From the NCBI RefSeq assembly GCF_038446525.1, contig NZ_CP151792.1:2480001-2544000 (forward strand): 64,000 nt of DNA, given 5' to 3'. Source of the stretch: Methanolobus sp. ZRKC5. Lineage in GTDB: Archaea; Halobacteriota; Methanosarcinia; Methanosarcinales; Methanosarcinaceae. The notes beneath the pieces were generated by a model. That model had not been told where the DNA came from, searched no databases, and worked only from the letters and a program-made list of their open reading frames with translations. Positions 1 through 8,465 of the stretch are shown one piece after another (position 1 is the first letter of the stretch; every line of letters starts with the position of its first letter). A program made the translations under genes and the position numbers.

Positions 1-580
1 TAAGATAAAATATGACAATTATGGTATTTATGACGGCATATCAGAAACCATTGTTACAACGAGCAGAGGATGGACACCAAACGCCGCCCCCATGGGCATC
101 ATCCGGAAAAAAGACAAATTATTCGTACGTATGTTCAAAGGTTCTAATACCTACAACAATGTGCTTTCAGAGAAAACTCTCGTCGTAAATATTACTTTGG
201 ACCCTTTGGTCTTCGTCAATTCAACATTTACTGACCTTGATGATTCTGATTTTGAAAGCGTGAATATAGGTGGCAGGAATTTTGCTGCTCTTAAAAAAGC
301 CCAGTGCTGGATCGCTTTTGATTGTACGAACACTAAACTTACATCAGAAGCACTTGTAACAGAACTTGTGCCTGTAGGAACCCGTATGAATAAGCCACTA
401 ATAAGAGCCCCTAACCGTGGTCTTTTCGGAGTAATTGAAGCATGCATACATGCAACCAGATATCAGCTTACATCCGAGGATAGATACCTCAAACTTATCA
501 AAGCATATGGGGACATAGTAGACAAATGCGGCGGAGATAATGAAAAAGAAGCAATGAAATTGCTTTATGGATATCTCTGA
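1..580 (+). CDS. DUF447 family protein, 5' end outside the window
   Basis: The reading frame is open from the first bases of the window through the TGA at 578-580, so the true start lies upstream. The visible N-terminal part reads ISETIVTTSRGWTPNAAPMG, which resembles the beginning of DUF447 proteins, a euryarchaeal family thought to have a flavin-binding split-barrel fold. About 192 residues are visible. The ATG at 92 is internal to the conserved core and is unlikely to be the start. The biochemical function of the family is not established. The DmrX-like flavoprotein gene follows 48 bp downstream on the same strand, so the two may be co-transcribed; that link is an inference from spacing only. 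Confidence 0.75.
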   Translation, partial: KIKYDNYGIYDGISETIVTTSRGWTPNAAPMGIIRKKDKLFVRMFKGSNTYNNVLSEKTLVVNITLDPLVFVNSTFTDLDDSDFESVNIGGRNFAALKKAQCWIAFDCTNTKLTSEALVTELVPVGTRMNKPLIRAPNRGLFGVIEACIHATRYQLTSEDRYLKLIKAYGDIVDKCGGDNEKEAMKLLYGYL

Positions 581-628
581 ACTGTCCCAATGAAAAGAGT
601 ATAATACGAAAAAGACTATTTTCTCCCC

Positions 629-1333
629 ATGACAAAAACGATAGCATGGGGAATTACCGGAGCCGGTCATTTCCTTACATCCAGTTTCGGGATATTCAAA
701 CAACTCAAAAGTGAGAACGACATCAGAGTGAACACTTTCCTTTCTAGTGCTGCCGAAGAAGTTGTAAGGATGTACGGACTTGAGAGCGAACTGGAAACAA
801 TATCCTGTGGTGAATATCTTGAAGAGATCTTACTTGAGACTCAGCAGGGAAAAAGCTGGCCAAAAACAGGACGTTTCCTGCTCGATAAATATGATGCACT
901 TATCGTGACCCCGGCCACCTCCAACACCGTATCCAAGATAGCACACGGCACTGCAGATTCACTTGTTAATAACGCTGTTGCGCAGGCTGTGAAAGGAAGC
1001 GTGCCGGTCTATATCGTGCCTGTTGACATTGCAGGTGTCGTGGTATCGGAACTTCCATATGGCATTGCCAGGGAACTATGCCAGAAATGTGATCCATGCC
1101 CACCAAGAGATAGCTGTCCTAATAATGCTATAAGCGACCAGATAGACCTGCTTAAATGTAGTGGTTGTGGAATTTGCAAGGAACTTTGCAATTTCAATGC
1201 TATAAAAGGCGGGCCTGTTGAACTGAAAGTAAGGGATATCGATGCAAGAAATGTGGACATCATCAAAGAACTTGAAGGTATAACAGTATTGGAAAAACCG
1301 GAAGACATACCTGGAATTCTCGCAGATATCTAA
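629..1333 (+). CDS. dmrX: DmrX-like dihydromethanopterin reductase (iron-sulfur flavoprotein)
   Basis: This 234-residue protein has an N-terminal flavoprotein fold (start TKTIAWGITGAGHF, then ALIVTPATSNTVSKIAHG at about residues 89-107) of the FMN-binding flavoprotein family. A C-terminal ferredoxin-like part carries two cysteine clusters, CQKCDPC-x5-C (about 151-162) and CSGCGICKELC (about 176-186), enough for two [4Fe-4S] clusters. This architecture matches the archaeal flavoprotein DmrX described from Methanosarcina, which reduces dihydromethanopterin to tetrahydromethanopterin, the C1 carrier of methanogenesis. The older family name is archaeoflavoprotein AfpA. The exact acceptor and donor cannot be read from the sequence. 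It is likely cytoplasmic. The start ATG has no strong ribosome-binding site. Confidence 0.8.
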   Translation: MTKTIAWGITGAGHFLTSSFGIFKQLKSENDIRVNTFLSSAAEEVVRMYGLESELETISCGEYLEEILLETQQGKSWPKTGRFLLDKYDALIVTPATSNTVSKIAHGTADSLVNNAVAQAVKGSVPVYIVPVDIAGVVVSELPYGIARELCQKCDPCPPRDSCPNNAISDQIDLLKCSGCGICKELCNFNAIKGGPVELKVRDIDARNVDIIKELEGITVLEKPEDIPGILADI

Positions 1334-1358
1334 GTTAAGAGAACTTCATCTGATCTTA

Positions 1359-2030
1359 TTATCTTATTCCAAGACGTCTTCCAAGTTTATTCAAATGACC
1401 GACAAACATCTGTTTTACAACAAAGGACGTTGGAGTTTTTCCACCACCGGGACTGGTATGGCCTTTGCGTATGGCATCAAGCACAGCTTCAACTGTTCCG
1501 GACTCTGCGTCTATATTTGTATATGACCTGCCAACCATCTCTGCTTCGTGAGAATCACTTCCACCGACCATGGGAAATCCCAGTTCCTGAGCAGCTTTTC
1601 TGGCTTTGTTATTTGGACCATCAGTTACACAACGGGAATTCAACACTTCCACTGCATCAGTATCCAGCCCTTCAACATAGCCGATGCCGTGGGATGTCAT
1701 TTTAAAAGGATGAGGAATAACTACAACAGCTCCCTGTTGTCGTGCTTTTTTGATGGTTTCTTCAGGACTTAGTCCCGGCTCTATAGGTTCACGGATACCA
1801 AGTACAAGAATATGACCTTTGGATGAACTTACTTCCACCCCTGGTATGACAATAATATCCGAACCGATTTCCTTTGCCCTTCTGGAACATTCCATGCCAC
1901 CTTCTATGACATCATGATCACATATGGCAAAACCGTCAAGCCCGTTTTTGGATGCATATTCAAGAATATTATCAAGACTGGCATTGCTATCTTTTGAATA
2001 ACAGGAATGAACGTGAAGATCGAACTTCAT
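1359..2030 (-). CDS. PHP-domain metal-dependent phosphoesterase
   Basis: A 223-residue PHP-domain protein. The N-terminal metal motif DLHVHSCYSKDS, then AICDHDVIEG, VIPGVEVSS, the internal PHPFK motif and the C-terminal GGSDSHEAEMVG are all present, so the trinuclear metal site looks complete. The family includes histidinol phosphatases, nucleases and small-molecule phosphoesterases, and the substrate here is unknown. The gene converges with the dmrX-like gene (25-bp gap). The start at ATG 2030 is followed upstream by a TTTATAAA sequence at about 2053-2060, close enough to drive a nearly leaderless message. A second PHP protein, at 57987-58625, is a distinct subfamily. Confidence 0.85.
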   Translation of the reverse strand: MKFDLHVHSCYSKDSNASLDNILEYASKNGLDGFAICDHDVIEGGMECSRRAKEIGSDIIVIPGVEVSSSKGHILVLGIREPIEPGLSPEETIKKARQQGAVVVIPHPFKMTSHGIGYVEGLDTDAVEVLNSRCVTDGPNNKARKAAQELGFPMVGGSDSHEAEMVGRSYTNIDAESGTVEAVLDAIRKGHTSPGGGKTPTSFVVKQMFVGHLNKLGRRLGIR

Positions 2031-2067
2031 AGAAGTATCTTAGTCTTCAGAGTTTATAAAGATAATT

Positions 2068-2161
2068 TAAAAATAGTTGGTTGCGAACGGGTAATAGAAT
2101 TTTATTGGTTGGGTGGTTGGATAGGATTGGTGGTACATTAGAGAAGATATACCCGTTCGCA
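2068..2161 (-). ncRNA. Candidate small structured RNA
   Basis: The 205-bp gap between the PHP gene and hflX holds a perfect 12-bp inverted repeat, TGCGAACGGGTA at 2082-2093 and its complement at 2150-2161. The arms enclose a 56-nt segment that on the minus strand is rich in CCA/ACC and poor in G. On the minus strand a TATATATATA box centred near 2189 lies about 28 bp ahead of the first arm, the normal archaeal TATA-to-start distance. A T5 run (plus-strand A at 2069-2073) follows the second arm, like a terminator. Together these suggest an independently transcribed RNA of roughly 80-95 nt closed by its end-to-end helix. It matches no RNA family I recognise. Transcription is inferred, not shown. 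Confidence 0.4.
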
Positions 2162-2235
2162 TACATACAAACAACCTTATAGCATATATATATAGCGCTG
2201 CTAATAAAATAGTTCAGCACCAAATATCATGTATT

Positions 2236-3486
2236 TTAAGGTAGTTTTTCCACTAAAGAAATGGCTTTATTTATAATCTTGTCCCTCGCTTCAAAATCGA
2301 TTGAAATACCTTTATCGTACACTATATTATGAACAAGACCCTCATCAAATATCCATGCTACAAGGGACATCCCTTCCTCGGACATGGGGAAAGAGAGACT
2401 GATCCGCTCCCATTCAGGAAGTTGATTACGTATCTGCGCTTTTAAATCATCAAACCCAAAACCACTTTTTGCAGACACAGCTACGGGATTAGGAGCAAGA
2501 TAACCAAGATCCAACATACGTTCCTTCAGTTCTTTTTCATCTACAAGATCAGTTTTGTTGAAAACTGTAACAATAGACACGTCCTGCAGTTGGTCCCACA
2601 TCGTTTCATGACATACAAGCAATTTTTTGCGTATATTTTCCGGATCTTCTGAAGAGTCAACAACAAGAAGAAGAACATCTGCAAGGAATATTTCATCAAG
2701 GGTTGATCTGAAAGCATCCACCATCCAGTGAGGAAGATCTTCAATAAATCCTACTGTATCCGTTAGCAAAACATCACGGCCCTCTACATTCAAACAGCGG
2801 GTTGTAGGAAGTAGTGTGGTGAACAACATATCCTTAGACTCGACATTCTCACCTACAAGAGCATTGAAAAGGGTACTTTTTCCTGCGTTGGTATACCCGG
2901 CAAGTGCCACCAGTGAAAAACCCCGGGAGTGCCTGTGAGCCCGGAGGGATTCGTTGTCCTTCTGTATCGTTTCCAGTTCTTTACTGATACGTATCATCCG
3001 ATTCTTTATATCCTGTGCATAGGAATCCTCGTAGCCTCCAAGACCCATAAAGCCCGGCCTCTCATCTTTTTTAAGGATAGATATCACAGCTCTGGCCCTT
3101 GGAAGCTCATACTGGAGCCTTGCCAGTTCGACCTGTAGTTTGGAACGGTGAGTAGTTGCTCTGGTTGCGAATATCTCCAGAATTAGCTGGAATTTGTCTA
3201 TGGTTTCACAGCGACATATTTCGGAGATATTGTATATCTGCATCGTGCTTAACGGATTATGGAATATGATCTTATCAGGTTTCAGATGAACGACCATTTG
3301 AGCTAATTCATCCACCTTTCCTCTCCCAAGATGAAACTTCCTGTCAGGATGCCTGGTCTGGGTTAGTTCACACAGAACTTCATAACCTGCCGCTTCAGCC
3401 AGTTCCCTGAGCTCATTCAACTGAAGTATGTTCTTGCCATCTTCAGACCTTGGGTCATTCCGCTTTACTAAAATAACACTTTTCAT
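2236..3486 (-). CDS. hflX: GTPase HflX
   Basis: HflX is a ribosome-associated GTPase. The N-terminal HflX domain contains FHLGRGKVDEL and the glycine-rich stretch GFMGLGGYED. The G domain has P-loop GYTNAGKSTLFNAL, switch element DTVGFIEDLP and the NKTD guanine-specificity motif. I place the start at ATG 3486 (protein MKSVILVKR, 416 residues). A longer frame up to 3579 would overlap the upstream DUF2209 gene, whereas the chosen start leaves a 25-bp gap and matches the usual N-terminus of the family. The DUF2209 gene lies directly upstream on the same strand, so the two are probably one operon. Confidence 0.92.
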   Translation of the reverse strand: MKSVILVKRNDPRSEDGKNILQLNELRELAEAAGYEVLCELTQTRHPDRKFHLGRGKVDELAQMVVHLKPDKIIFHNPLSTMQIYNISEICRCETIDKFQLILEIFATRATTHRSKLQVELARLQYELPRARAVISILKKDERPGFMGLGGYEDSYAQDIKNRMIRISKELETIQKDNESLRAHRHSRGFSLVALAGYTNAGKSTLFNALVGENVESKDMLFTTLLPTTRCLNVEGRDVLLTDTVGFIEDLPHWMVDAFRSTLDEIFLADVLLLVVDSSEDPENIRKKLLVCHETMWDQLQDVSIVTVFNKTDLVDEKELKERMLDLGYLAPNPVAVSAKSGFGFDDLKAQIRNQLPEWERISLSFPMSEEGMSLVAWIFDEGLVHNIVYDKGISIDFEARDKIINKAISLVEKLP

Positions 3487-3511
3487 AGGGATACCCTGAT
3501 TTCCTGAATGG

Positions 3512-3904
3512 TCATTGAATGCCCATCTCTTTAAGAAGGAGTTTTCTTGAACCAAGTGATACATGATGAGCGATCTCAATGCATCTTCTTTCGCTCAAGG
3601 ATTCCTGATATTTGAAATCAGCAGAGAACATACTGTCAATAACCCATTGGGGTTTATTGTACATATCACCTGCTTCTGTGACGATGGTACCACCGAACCT
3701 GAGTTCTGAAACGGTAGCTTCAATCATCTTCACAACATACGGGACGTCAGGGGCAGATCTGCTCCTGAAGGATCTGATGGCTATCTGGTTGACTTTCTCT
3801 ACGTGATCAGCGGTAACGGATGCAGCAACAGCTGCACATACCATAAGATATTCGTCACCGGTCTTATGACGTCCTGAAATGTCCACTGCTATTATGTCAA
3901 ACAT
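3512..3904 (-). CDS. DUF2209 family protein
   Basis: A 130-residue protein starting FDIIAVDISGRHKTGDEYLMVCAAV. It resembles the methanogen-restricted DUF2209 family, whose function is unknown. The N-terminal pattern (hydrophobic strand, D, short glycine turn) recalls RNase H-like or actin-like folds, but that is only a fold impression. No signal peptide or membrane segment is visible, so it is probably cytoplasmic. It precedes hflX by 25 bp on the same strand. Confidence 0.65.
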   Translation of the reverse strand: MFDIIAVDISGRHKTGDEYLMVCAAVAASVTADHVEKVNQIAIRSFRSRSAPDVPYVVKMIEATVSELRFGGTIVTEAGDMYNKPQWVIDSMFSADFKYQESLSERRCIEIAHHVSLGSRKLLLKEMGIQ

Positions 3905-3968
3905 CTGCTAAAGCAAAGACAGGTATATTATATAAGTTTGAGCAGAATTTTTACATTTGCATTGACAC

Positions 3969-5036
3969 TTACATCTTTATCCTGCCGATATCGATATACT
4001 CAAGACCACTTGTAAATTCCACAGCATATAGCATCTGTTTCCTGACACTGTTGGCAAGTCTTACTGCCCTGGACATGAGAGGAAGGAAGAATTCATAGTC
4101 CTGCGGAATTGCATGGACCAGGTGATCCGAATGAGGAAGCTTGCTCAGGGATTTAACTTCATTGTATACCCTGAAATGAGTACCGAACTTAAAACCGGTC
4201 TTTGGAACAAAACCTCTGCTTCGAAGGTCAACATATGTGCTATACTTGCGTTCAAAATCAGGATCAATAGAGGATGCTGTCTCTGAGAATTCGGCAAGGT
4301 CAGGAATATTGCCCGTTGTGCCATCCTTTATCTTTATGACACCCTGCTCCAGCATGTATGCAGATTCTACAAGGGATAATTGAAGACGTTCATTATCAAG
4401 AGGTTTGCCGTAAAAACCATCTTCATAGAGCAGATGTGAGGCCTGTTCATCCCATATAAGGACACGGTCCTCCAGCATCGTTGCAGGAATTGGTTCATCC
4501 TGTGGTAAAATTGTCTCCATGCTCCCCTTTATATCTGCTTTTTTGACCTCATAATAAGTGAGATCACTTTCTTCATCAACGATGGCAAGCACCATTTGCT
4601 TGCGAACATTCACCGCTGCAGTGTACTGGGAAAGAAGGTCCTTAATAGGCATGGGGATACGCTCGGATCTTACGTAGACAAACATCTTTGCCTGGGTCTT
4701 GCCTGGGTGGCCCCCCCTTGGATATACCCTGAAATCAGTAACACTGGGCTGGACATAGTAACCTCTCTCACGAAGGTCTTTGTAAACGATGTACTTCAGC
4801 TCAAAGAACTGCTGCCTTTTTGAGGCTTCTGTGAAAAACTCCTCAAATGTAAGAGGTTTTTCATCCATGGCAATCTCAAGTTTGCTCTTGTAAAGCAGAT
4901 ATGCTGCTTCAACAAGTGTGAGTTCAAGAACATCGCCCTTTGGACGTCCGTAATACCCGGTATTATACAGCTCATTGATAGCCTGTTTCCCGGCCTTTAC
5001 CCTATCGTTGACAAGTTTTCCGATCAAAAAGTTCAC
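3969..5036 (-). CDS. endA: tRNA-intron endonuclease, duplicated-domain type
   Basis: EndA cuts archaeal pre-tRNA introns at the bulge-helix-bulge motif. This 355-residue form contains two tandem EndA units, the arrangement found in homodimeric enzymes of many euryarchaea. The C-terminal unit holds the complete catalytic set: Tyr291 in FGTHFRVY, His302 in PHSDHLVH, and Lys333 in NSVRKQML. The N-terminal unit keeps the FRVY and VRKQM elements (about residues 103-150) but lacks the equivalent histidine, so it is expected to be structural. The start at ATG 5036 fits the family N-terminus. The gene stands alone, with 185 bp to the upstream glucan phosphorylase gene. Confidence 0.93.
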   Translation of the reverse strand: MNFLIGKLVNDRVKAGKQAINELYNTGYYGRPKGDVLELTLVEAAYLLYKSKLEIAMDEKPLTFEEFFTEASKRQQFFELKYIVYKDLRERGYYVQPSVTDFRVYPRGGHPGKTQAKMFVYVRSERIPMPIKDLLSQYTAAVNVRKQMVLAIVDEESDLTYYEVKKADIKGSMETILPQDEPIPATMLEDRVLIWDEQASHLLYEDGFYGKPLDNERLQLSLVESAYMLEQGVIKIKDGTTGNIPDLAEFSETASSIDPDFERKYSTYVDLRSRGFVPKTGFKFGTHFRVYNEVKSLSKLPHSDHLVHAIPQDYEFFLPLMSRAVRLANSVRKQMLYAVEFTSGLEYIDIGRIKM

Positions 5037-5221
5037 CTGAATTAAATAAGAATATGTGTAAGAATGTATATGGATTCAAATATTGGACTAACTATTTAAC
5101 CATAGTGGACTGGAATCTGCAATTTCAAAATAATGACTGGTGTAAGAATAAAAGCAGAACAACAAAATCGGGTGCATGCAGAATAAATTAAAAAATTCGA
5201 AAAAGAAGCCTGAACCCTCTC

Positions 5222-6913
5222 TCAAAGGTAGGCTTCAGTAACATAACGGTGCATCATCCTGTGACTGTTGAAATAGTAGGCTATCATCTCAATGGAGTTA
5301 TTCATGAGATTTATCCACTCGTCCTTTCTCTGATAATATTTTGGGATCATGATGTATTCAAGTTTATTGTAAAGGTCATCAAGTTCCATCATTTCTACTT
5401 GTTCCGGGGACTTGTCCACTTCGGGTTTAGGTCCGATGGCATATCCGGTTACGCCTTCCACACACCCTTCTATCCACCAGCCATCAAGCACACTGAAATT
5501 AACGACACCGTTATGAGCTGCCTTCATACCACTTGTGCCGGAGGCTTCAAGTGGTTTTTTAGGATTGTTCAGCCAGATATCCACACCTGATATTATTTTC
5601 AGGGAGAGATCCATATTATAATTTTCCAGATAGGCGATCTTTATTTCGCTTTTGAGTTCTTCAGCATACCTGAATATGCTTTCAATGAACTGTTTACCCT
5701 GAATATCACGTGGATGAGCCTTTCCTGCAAAGATCAACTGTATCTTTCCGGCTTCATTCACCTTTCTGAGTCTTTTAAGGTCTGAAAAGATAAAAGTAGG
5801 CCTTTTGTACTCAGTAATACGTCTGGCAAAACCAATAGTCAGTGTATCATAATCCATATCAGTTCCGCATTCACTGTTAACATGATCTATCAGCTCTTTT
5901 TTTGCATTACCGTGGGCTTCCCATATTTCGCCATCTGGTATGCTGCGGACCCTGACAAGGAGCTCCGGCTCATTTGCCCATCCGGGAAGGTATTTATCGT
6001 AAAGCGTTCTGAAATGAGAGCAAACCCATGTATAGGAATGAACACCATTTGTAATCGAATTGAACTTGTATCCGGGGAACATTTTTTCAGATATCTGCCT
6101 GTGTCTTTTTGCAACACCGTTGACATAGTTGGAAAGGTTCAGGCCAAGGACAGTCATATTCAACTGGTGCTCTCCACCATACTTCTTCAGGATCTCAAAA
6201 TCCGAATTATTCCCAATCAACTCCATAACAAGATCATGTGAGAATACATCGTGTCCGCTTTCAATAGGTGTATGAGTGGTAAAAACACACAGTTCTTTGA
6301 CCGTAGAGAGAGAAGTGCCATTCTGACGTAGTAATTCAAGGGCCAGAAGACTGGAATGACCTTCATTCATATGATATTTGGTTATGGAATGACCAAGCTC
6401 TTTCAGCATCCGGACCCCACCGATTCCCAATATCATTTCCTGCTTCAACCGATATTTTCTATCCCCGCCGTAAAGACTATATGTGATCTGTCGGTCTTCC
6501 GAAGAATTACCTTCAACATCCGTATCCAGGAAAAGCACAGGAACTGTTTCCCGGGTCTGGCTTCGGTGTTCATAAAGCCATGCTTTTACCTTCACGTCTC
6601 TATTATGAATTTGAACAGTCACTTCAGCAGACAAAAGCTTCATGAAATCAGCTGGAGACCACTCTTGGGGATGTTCGGTTTGCCTGCCTGCAGAATCCAG
6701 TTTCTGCATAAAGTATCCCCTTCTGTTCAGGAGAGTGACACCAATAAGTGGAAGTCCCAGATCAGCACTTGCCCTTATTGTATCGCCTGCCAGTATACCC
6801 AAACCGCCGCTATAGGTCGGAATCTCCTTCTTTAATCCAATCTCCATTGAAAAATAAGCTATCTTACGCCCTTTTTCCAAAATGACATTATCCATATTAT
6901 CATGCACCTTCAT
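5222..6913 (-). CDS. glgP: Alpha-glucan (glycogen/maltodextrin) phosphorylase, short form
   Basis: This GT35-family phosphorylase releases glucose 1-phosphate from alpha-1,4-glucan using pyridoxal phosphate. The sequence shows YFSMEIGL near the N-terminus, TYSGGLGILAGD, the MNEGHSS loop, TNGVHSYTW, and the PLP-lysine region EASGTSGMKAAHNG. At 563 residues it is the short archaeal/bacterial type, without the N-terminal extension of eukaryotic enzymes. The start may be ATG 6913 or the ATG five codons later. It lies downstream of the glucosylglycerate genes on the same strand but is separated from them by a MITE insertion at 6957-7150, which may have split a former transcription unit. The glucose 1-phosphate it makes could feed nucleotide-sugar supply for solute synthesis; this link is inferred. 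Confidence 0.9.
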   Translation of the reverse strand: MKVHDNMDNVILEKGRKIAYFSMEIGLKKEIPTYSGGLGILAGDTIRASADLGLPLIGVTLLNRRGYFMQKLDSAGRQTEHPQEWSPADFMKLLSAEVTVQIHNRDVKVKAWLYEHRSQTRETVPVLFLDTDVEGNSSEDRQITYSLYGGDRKYRLKQEMILGIGGVRMLKELGHSITKYHMNEGHSSLLALELLRQNGTSLSTVKELCVFTTHTPIESGHDVFSHDLVMELIGNNSDFEILKKYGGEHQLNMTVLGLNLSNYVNGVAKRHRQISEKMFPGYKFNSITNGVHSYTWVCSHFRTLYDKYLPGWANEPELLVRVRSIPDGEIWEAHGNAKKELIDHVNSECGTDMDYDTLTIGFARRITEYKRPTFIFSDLKRLRKVNEAGKIQLIFAGKAHPRDIQGKQFIESIFRYAEELKSEIKIAYLENYNMDLSLKIISGVDIWLNNPKKPLEASGTSGMKAAHNGVVNFSVLDGWWIEGCVEGVTGYAIGPKPEVDKSPEQVEMMELDDLYNKLEYIMIPKYYQRKDEWINLMNNSIEMIAYYFNSHRMMHRYVTEAYL

Positions 6914-6956
6914 GTTCTATGAAAGATTTAATGAAAATGTTATATTAAAATTCTTT

Positions 6957-7150
6957 GTAACTATTCAGCCTGATAAAAACACTATCAATAGCAATCTTGA
7001 CAAAAAGTTGAGACCTACATTTTATTAGGATCATTAATTTTGATTGTTGCCATTGATTGCTTTTTTGATTCTTAGGTTGTTAGTGAGCAAACATCTCCGT
7101 TTTGATTAAATCAGTATCAATAGGCTAATTGTGGTAGGCTGAATAGTTAC
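6957..7150 (-). mobile_element. MITE copy 1 (194 bp), with 8-bp target duplication
   Basis: A 194-bp element with 15-16-bp terminal inverted repeats (GTAACTATTCAGCCT at 6957-6971, complement at 7136-7150). It is flanked by the direct repeat AATTCTTT at 6949-6956 and 7151-7158, so it inserted with an 8-bp target duplication. It has no coding capacity. It is the reverse-oriented, somewhat diverged relative of the two copies at 59112 and 59313, and its exact length is the same. It sits between glgP and the glucosyl-3-phosphoglycerate synthase gene. No transposase with matching ends is in the window. Confidence 0.9.
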
Positions 7151-7204
7151 AATTCTTTAAACAATAAAGAACTCCTGTTTAAAGATAAGCTTTCCCTTCA
7201 GTCT

Positions 7205-8413
7205 TTATATAAGTTCAAGGTCTTTTACAACTGCATTCTTCAGTTGTTCTCTCAAGTCAGGTACTGCTGAAAGTGCCCGTTTCCAGTCAGGCATCTGGAC
7301 ACTCTTATCGACTTCAAGATATGAATTACCAGTCTTCAGAAGGATATCGGAGAAAACTTCAACAAACTTTTCCTCAATATGCCGATCATATATCAGATTA
7401 TTACAGATCGCATCGGCATAATGCTGGCGAATCAAATCCTGTGCAGAGCGCCTGTATTTAACGTACAATCCCTGAATAAAGGGCTTCGATATCTGTATGC
7501 TTGTTGTTTCATTGGCTATACGGAGTAAAGTCAATACAATATCATTGACCATCTTTGAAAGGCCTTCGCTGATATTTTCCCCGGTATCTTTGTGCTTATG
7601 GTCGTAGAAACCAAGATCAGTTTGACATGTTCGTTTCAACGAACTGTTCCTATATACCTCGGCAAGAAGACCCACTTCAAGCCCCCAAGATGCCGGAAAC
7701 CTTAAATGAAGTGCTATATCGGATGTGAGGGCAAATTCACCTGCAAGAGTGTACCTGAATGCCTGAAGATAATCAAGAACTTCCGATTTATAGCCTACAT
7801 CTGTTTGTAATGCTTCGATAAAAGGTCTGACAAAAAGCCTGAATACCCTCCCATACATCATCCTGTTTTCTTTATTGATGCGTGCATAATATCCTTTGTT
7901 GAAAAGGAAGTTTAATTTCGGATTGAGTATCGGATATAGCAATTTAGCAGGAAAACTCTTGGAATATGTAAGTATATCCGCATCGTGAAGTACAATAGCA
8001 TATGCATCAAGAGTCGCAATACCCATAGCCAACCAGACATCTTTTCCTTTTCCTTTGAACTGGGAAATATCCAGGCCTTTTTCTTTCATATCTTCAATGA
8101 CCTTTGAAACACACGGACCATTACACCATACAACTAAATGGATCAGGTTCAGGTTCTTAAAGAAACGAACCACCTCCTCGTACTCTTCTTTGTTGCTGGC
8201 AGCTAATGCAATGATAATTTCCGAAATGAAATTACATTTGTTCAGTTCATAAACGATATTCACAAGACTTGGATTTTCTATTTCCGAATATAACATAGGA
8301 ATTATTAAGGCTGAACGTCTGCTTACTACAAGTTCCTGCAGATGATTTATTATCATGTCACCGTCATTTGAAAAATCATGTATCGTTGTTATTTTTTCCT
8401 GATAAAAATCCAT
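7205..8413 (-). CDS. gpgS: Glucosyl-3-phosphoglycerate synthase (GT81 type)
   Basis: The 402-residue protein resembles GpgS, which transfers glucose from a nucleotide sugar to D-3-phosphoglycerate in synthesis of the compatible solute glucosylglycerate. The GT-A fold is suggested by ALIIPMLYSEIENP near residue 36 and by the metal-binding motif HDADI at about residue 140. The downstream FPASWGLEVGLLAEV segment is the acceptor-site region of this family. The length agrees with the characterised Methanococcoides enzyme. A phosphatase of the matching HAD family is encoded at 10459-11262, supporting the pathway. Mannosyl-3-phosphoglycerate synthase is the alternative, but it belongs to another family with different motifs. 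The start is ATG 8413. Confidence 0.8.
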   Translation of the reverse strand: MDFYQEKITTIHDFSNDGDMIINHLQELVVSRRSALIIPMLYSEIENPSLVNIVYELNKCNFISEIIIALAASNKEEYEEVVRFFKNLNLIHLVVWCNGPCVSKVIEDMKEKGLDISQFKGKGKDVWLAMGIATLDAYAIVLHDADILTYSKSFPAKLLYPILNPKLNFLFNKGYYARINKENRMMYGRVFRLFVRPFIEALQTDVGYKSEVLDYLQAFRYTLAGEFALTSDIALHLRFPASWGLEVGLLAEVYRNSSLKRTCQTDLGFYDHKHKDTGENISEGLSKMVNDIVLTLLRIANETTSIQISKPFIQGLYVKYRRSAQDLIRQHYADAICNNLIYDRHIEEKFVEVFSDILLKTGNSYLEVDKSVQMPDWKRALSAVPDLREQLKNAVVKDLELI

Positions 8414-8465
8414 TTAACCCCAGTCCCCTTTTGACTATTAATGACATAGTCCCAAATTCACACTT

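Noticed and set aside
2082-2161. tRNA gene
   Set aside because: Although the ends pair like an acceptor stem, the helix is 12 bp without a 3' overhang, and no anticodon or T-arm sequence is present.
6356-6835. 159-codon frame on the plus strand inside glgP
   Set aside because: It is an antisense shadow of conserved phosphorylase codons and has no family resemblance.
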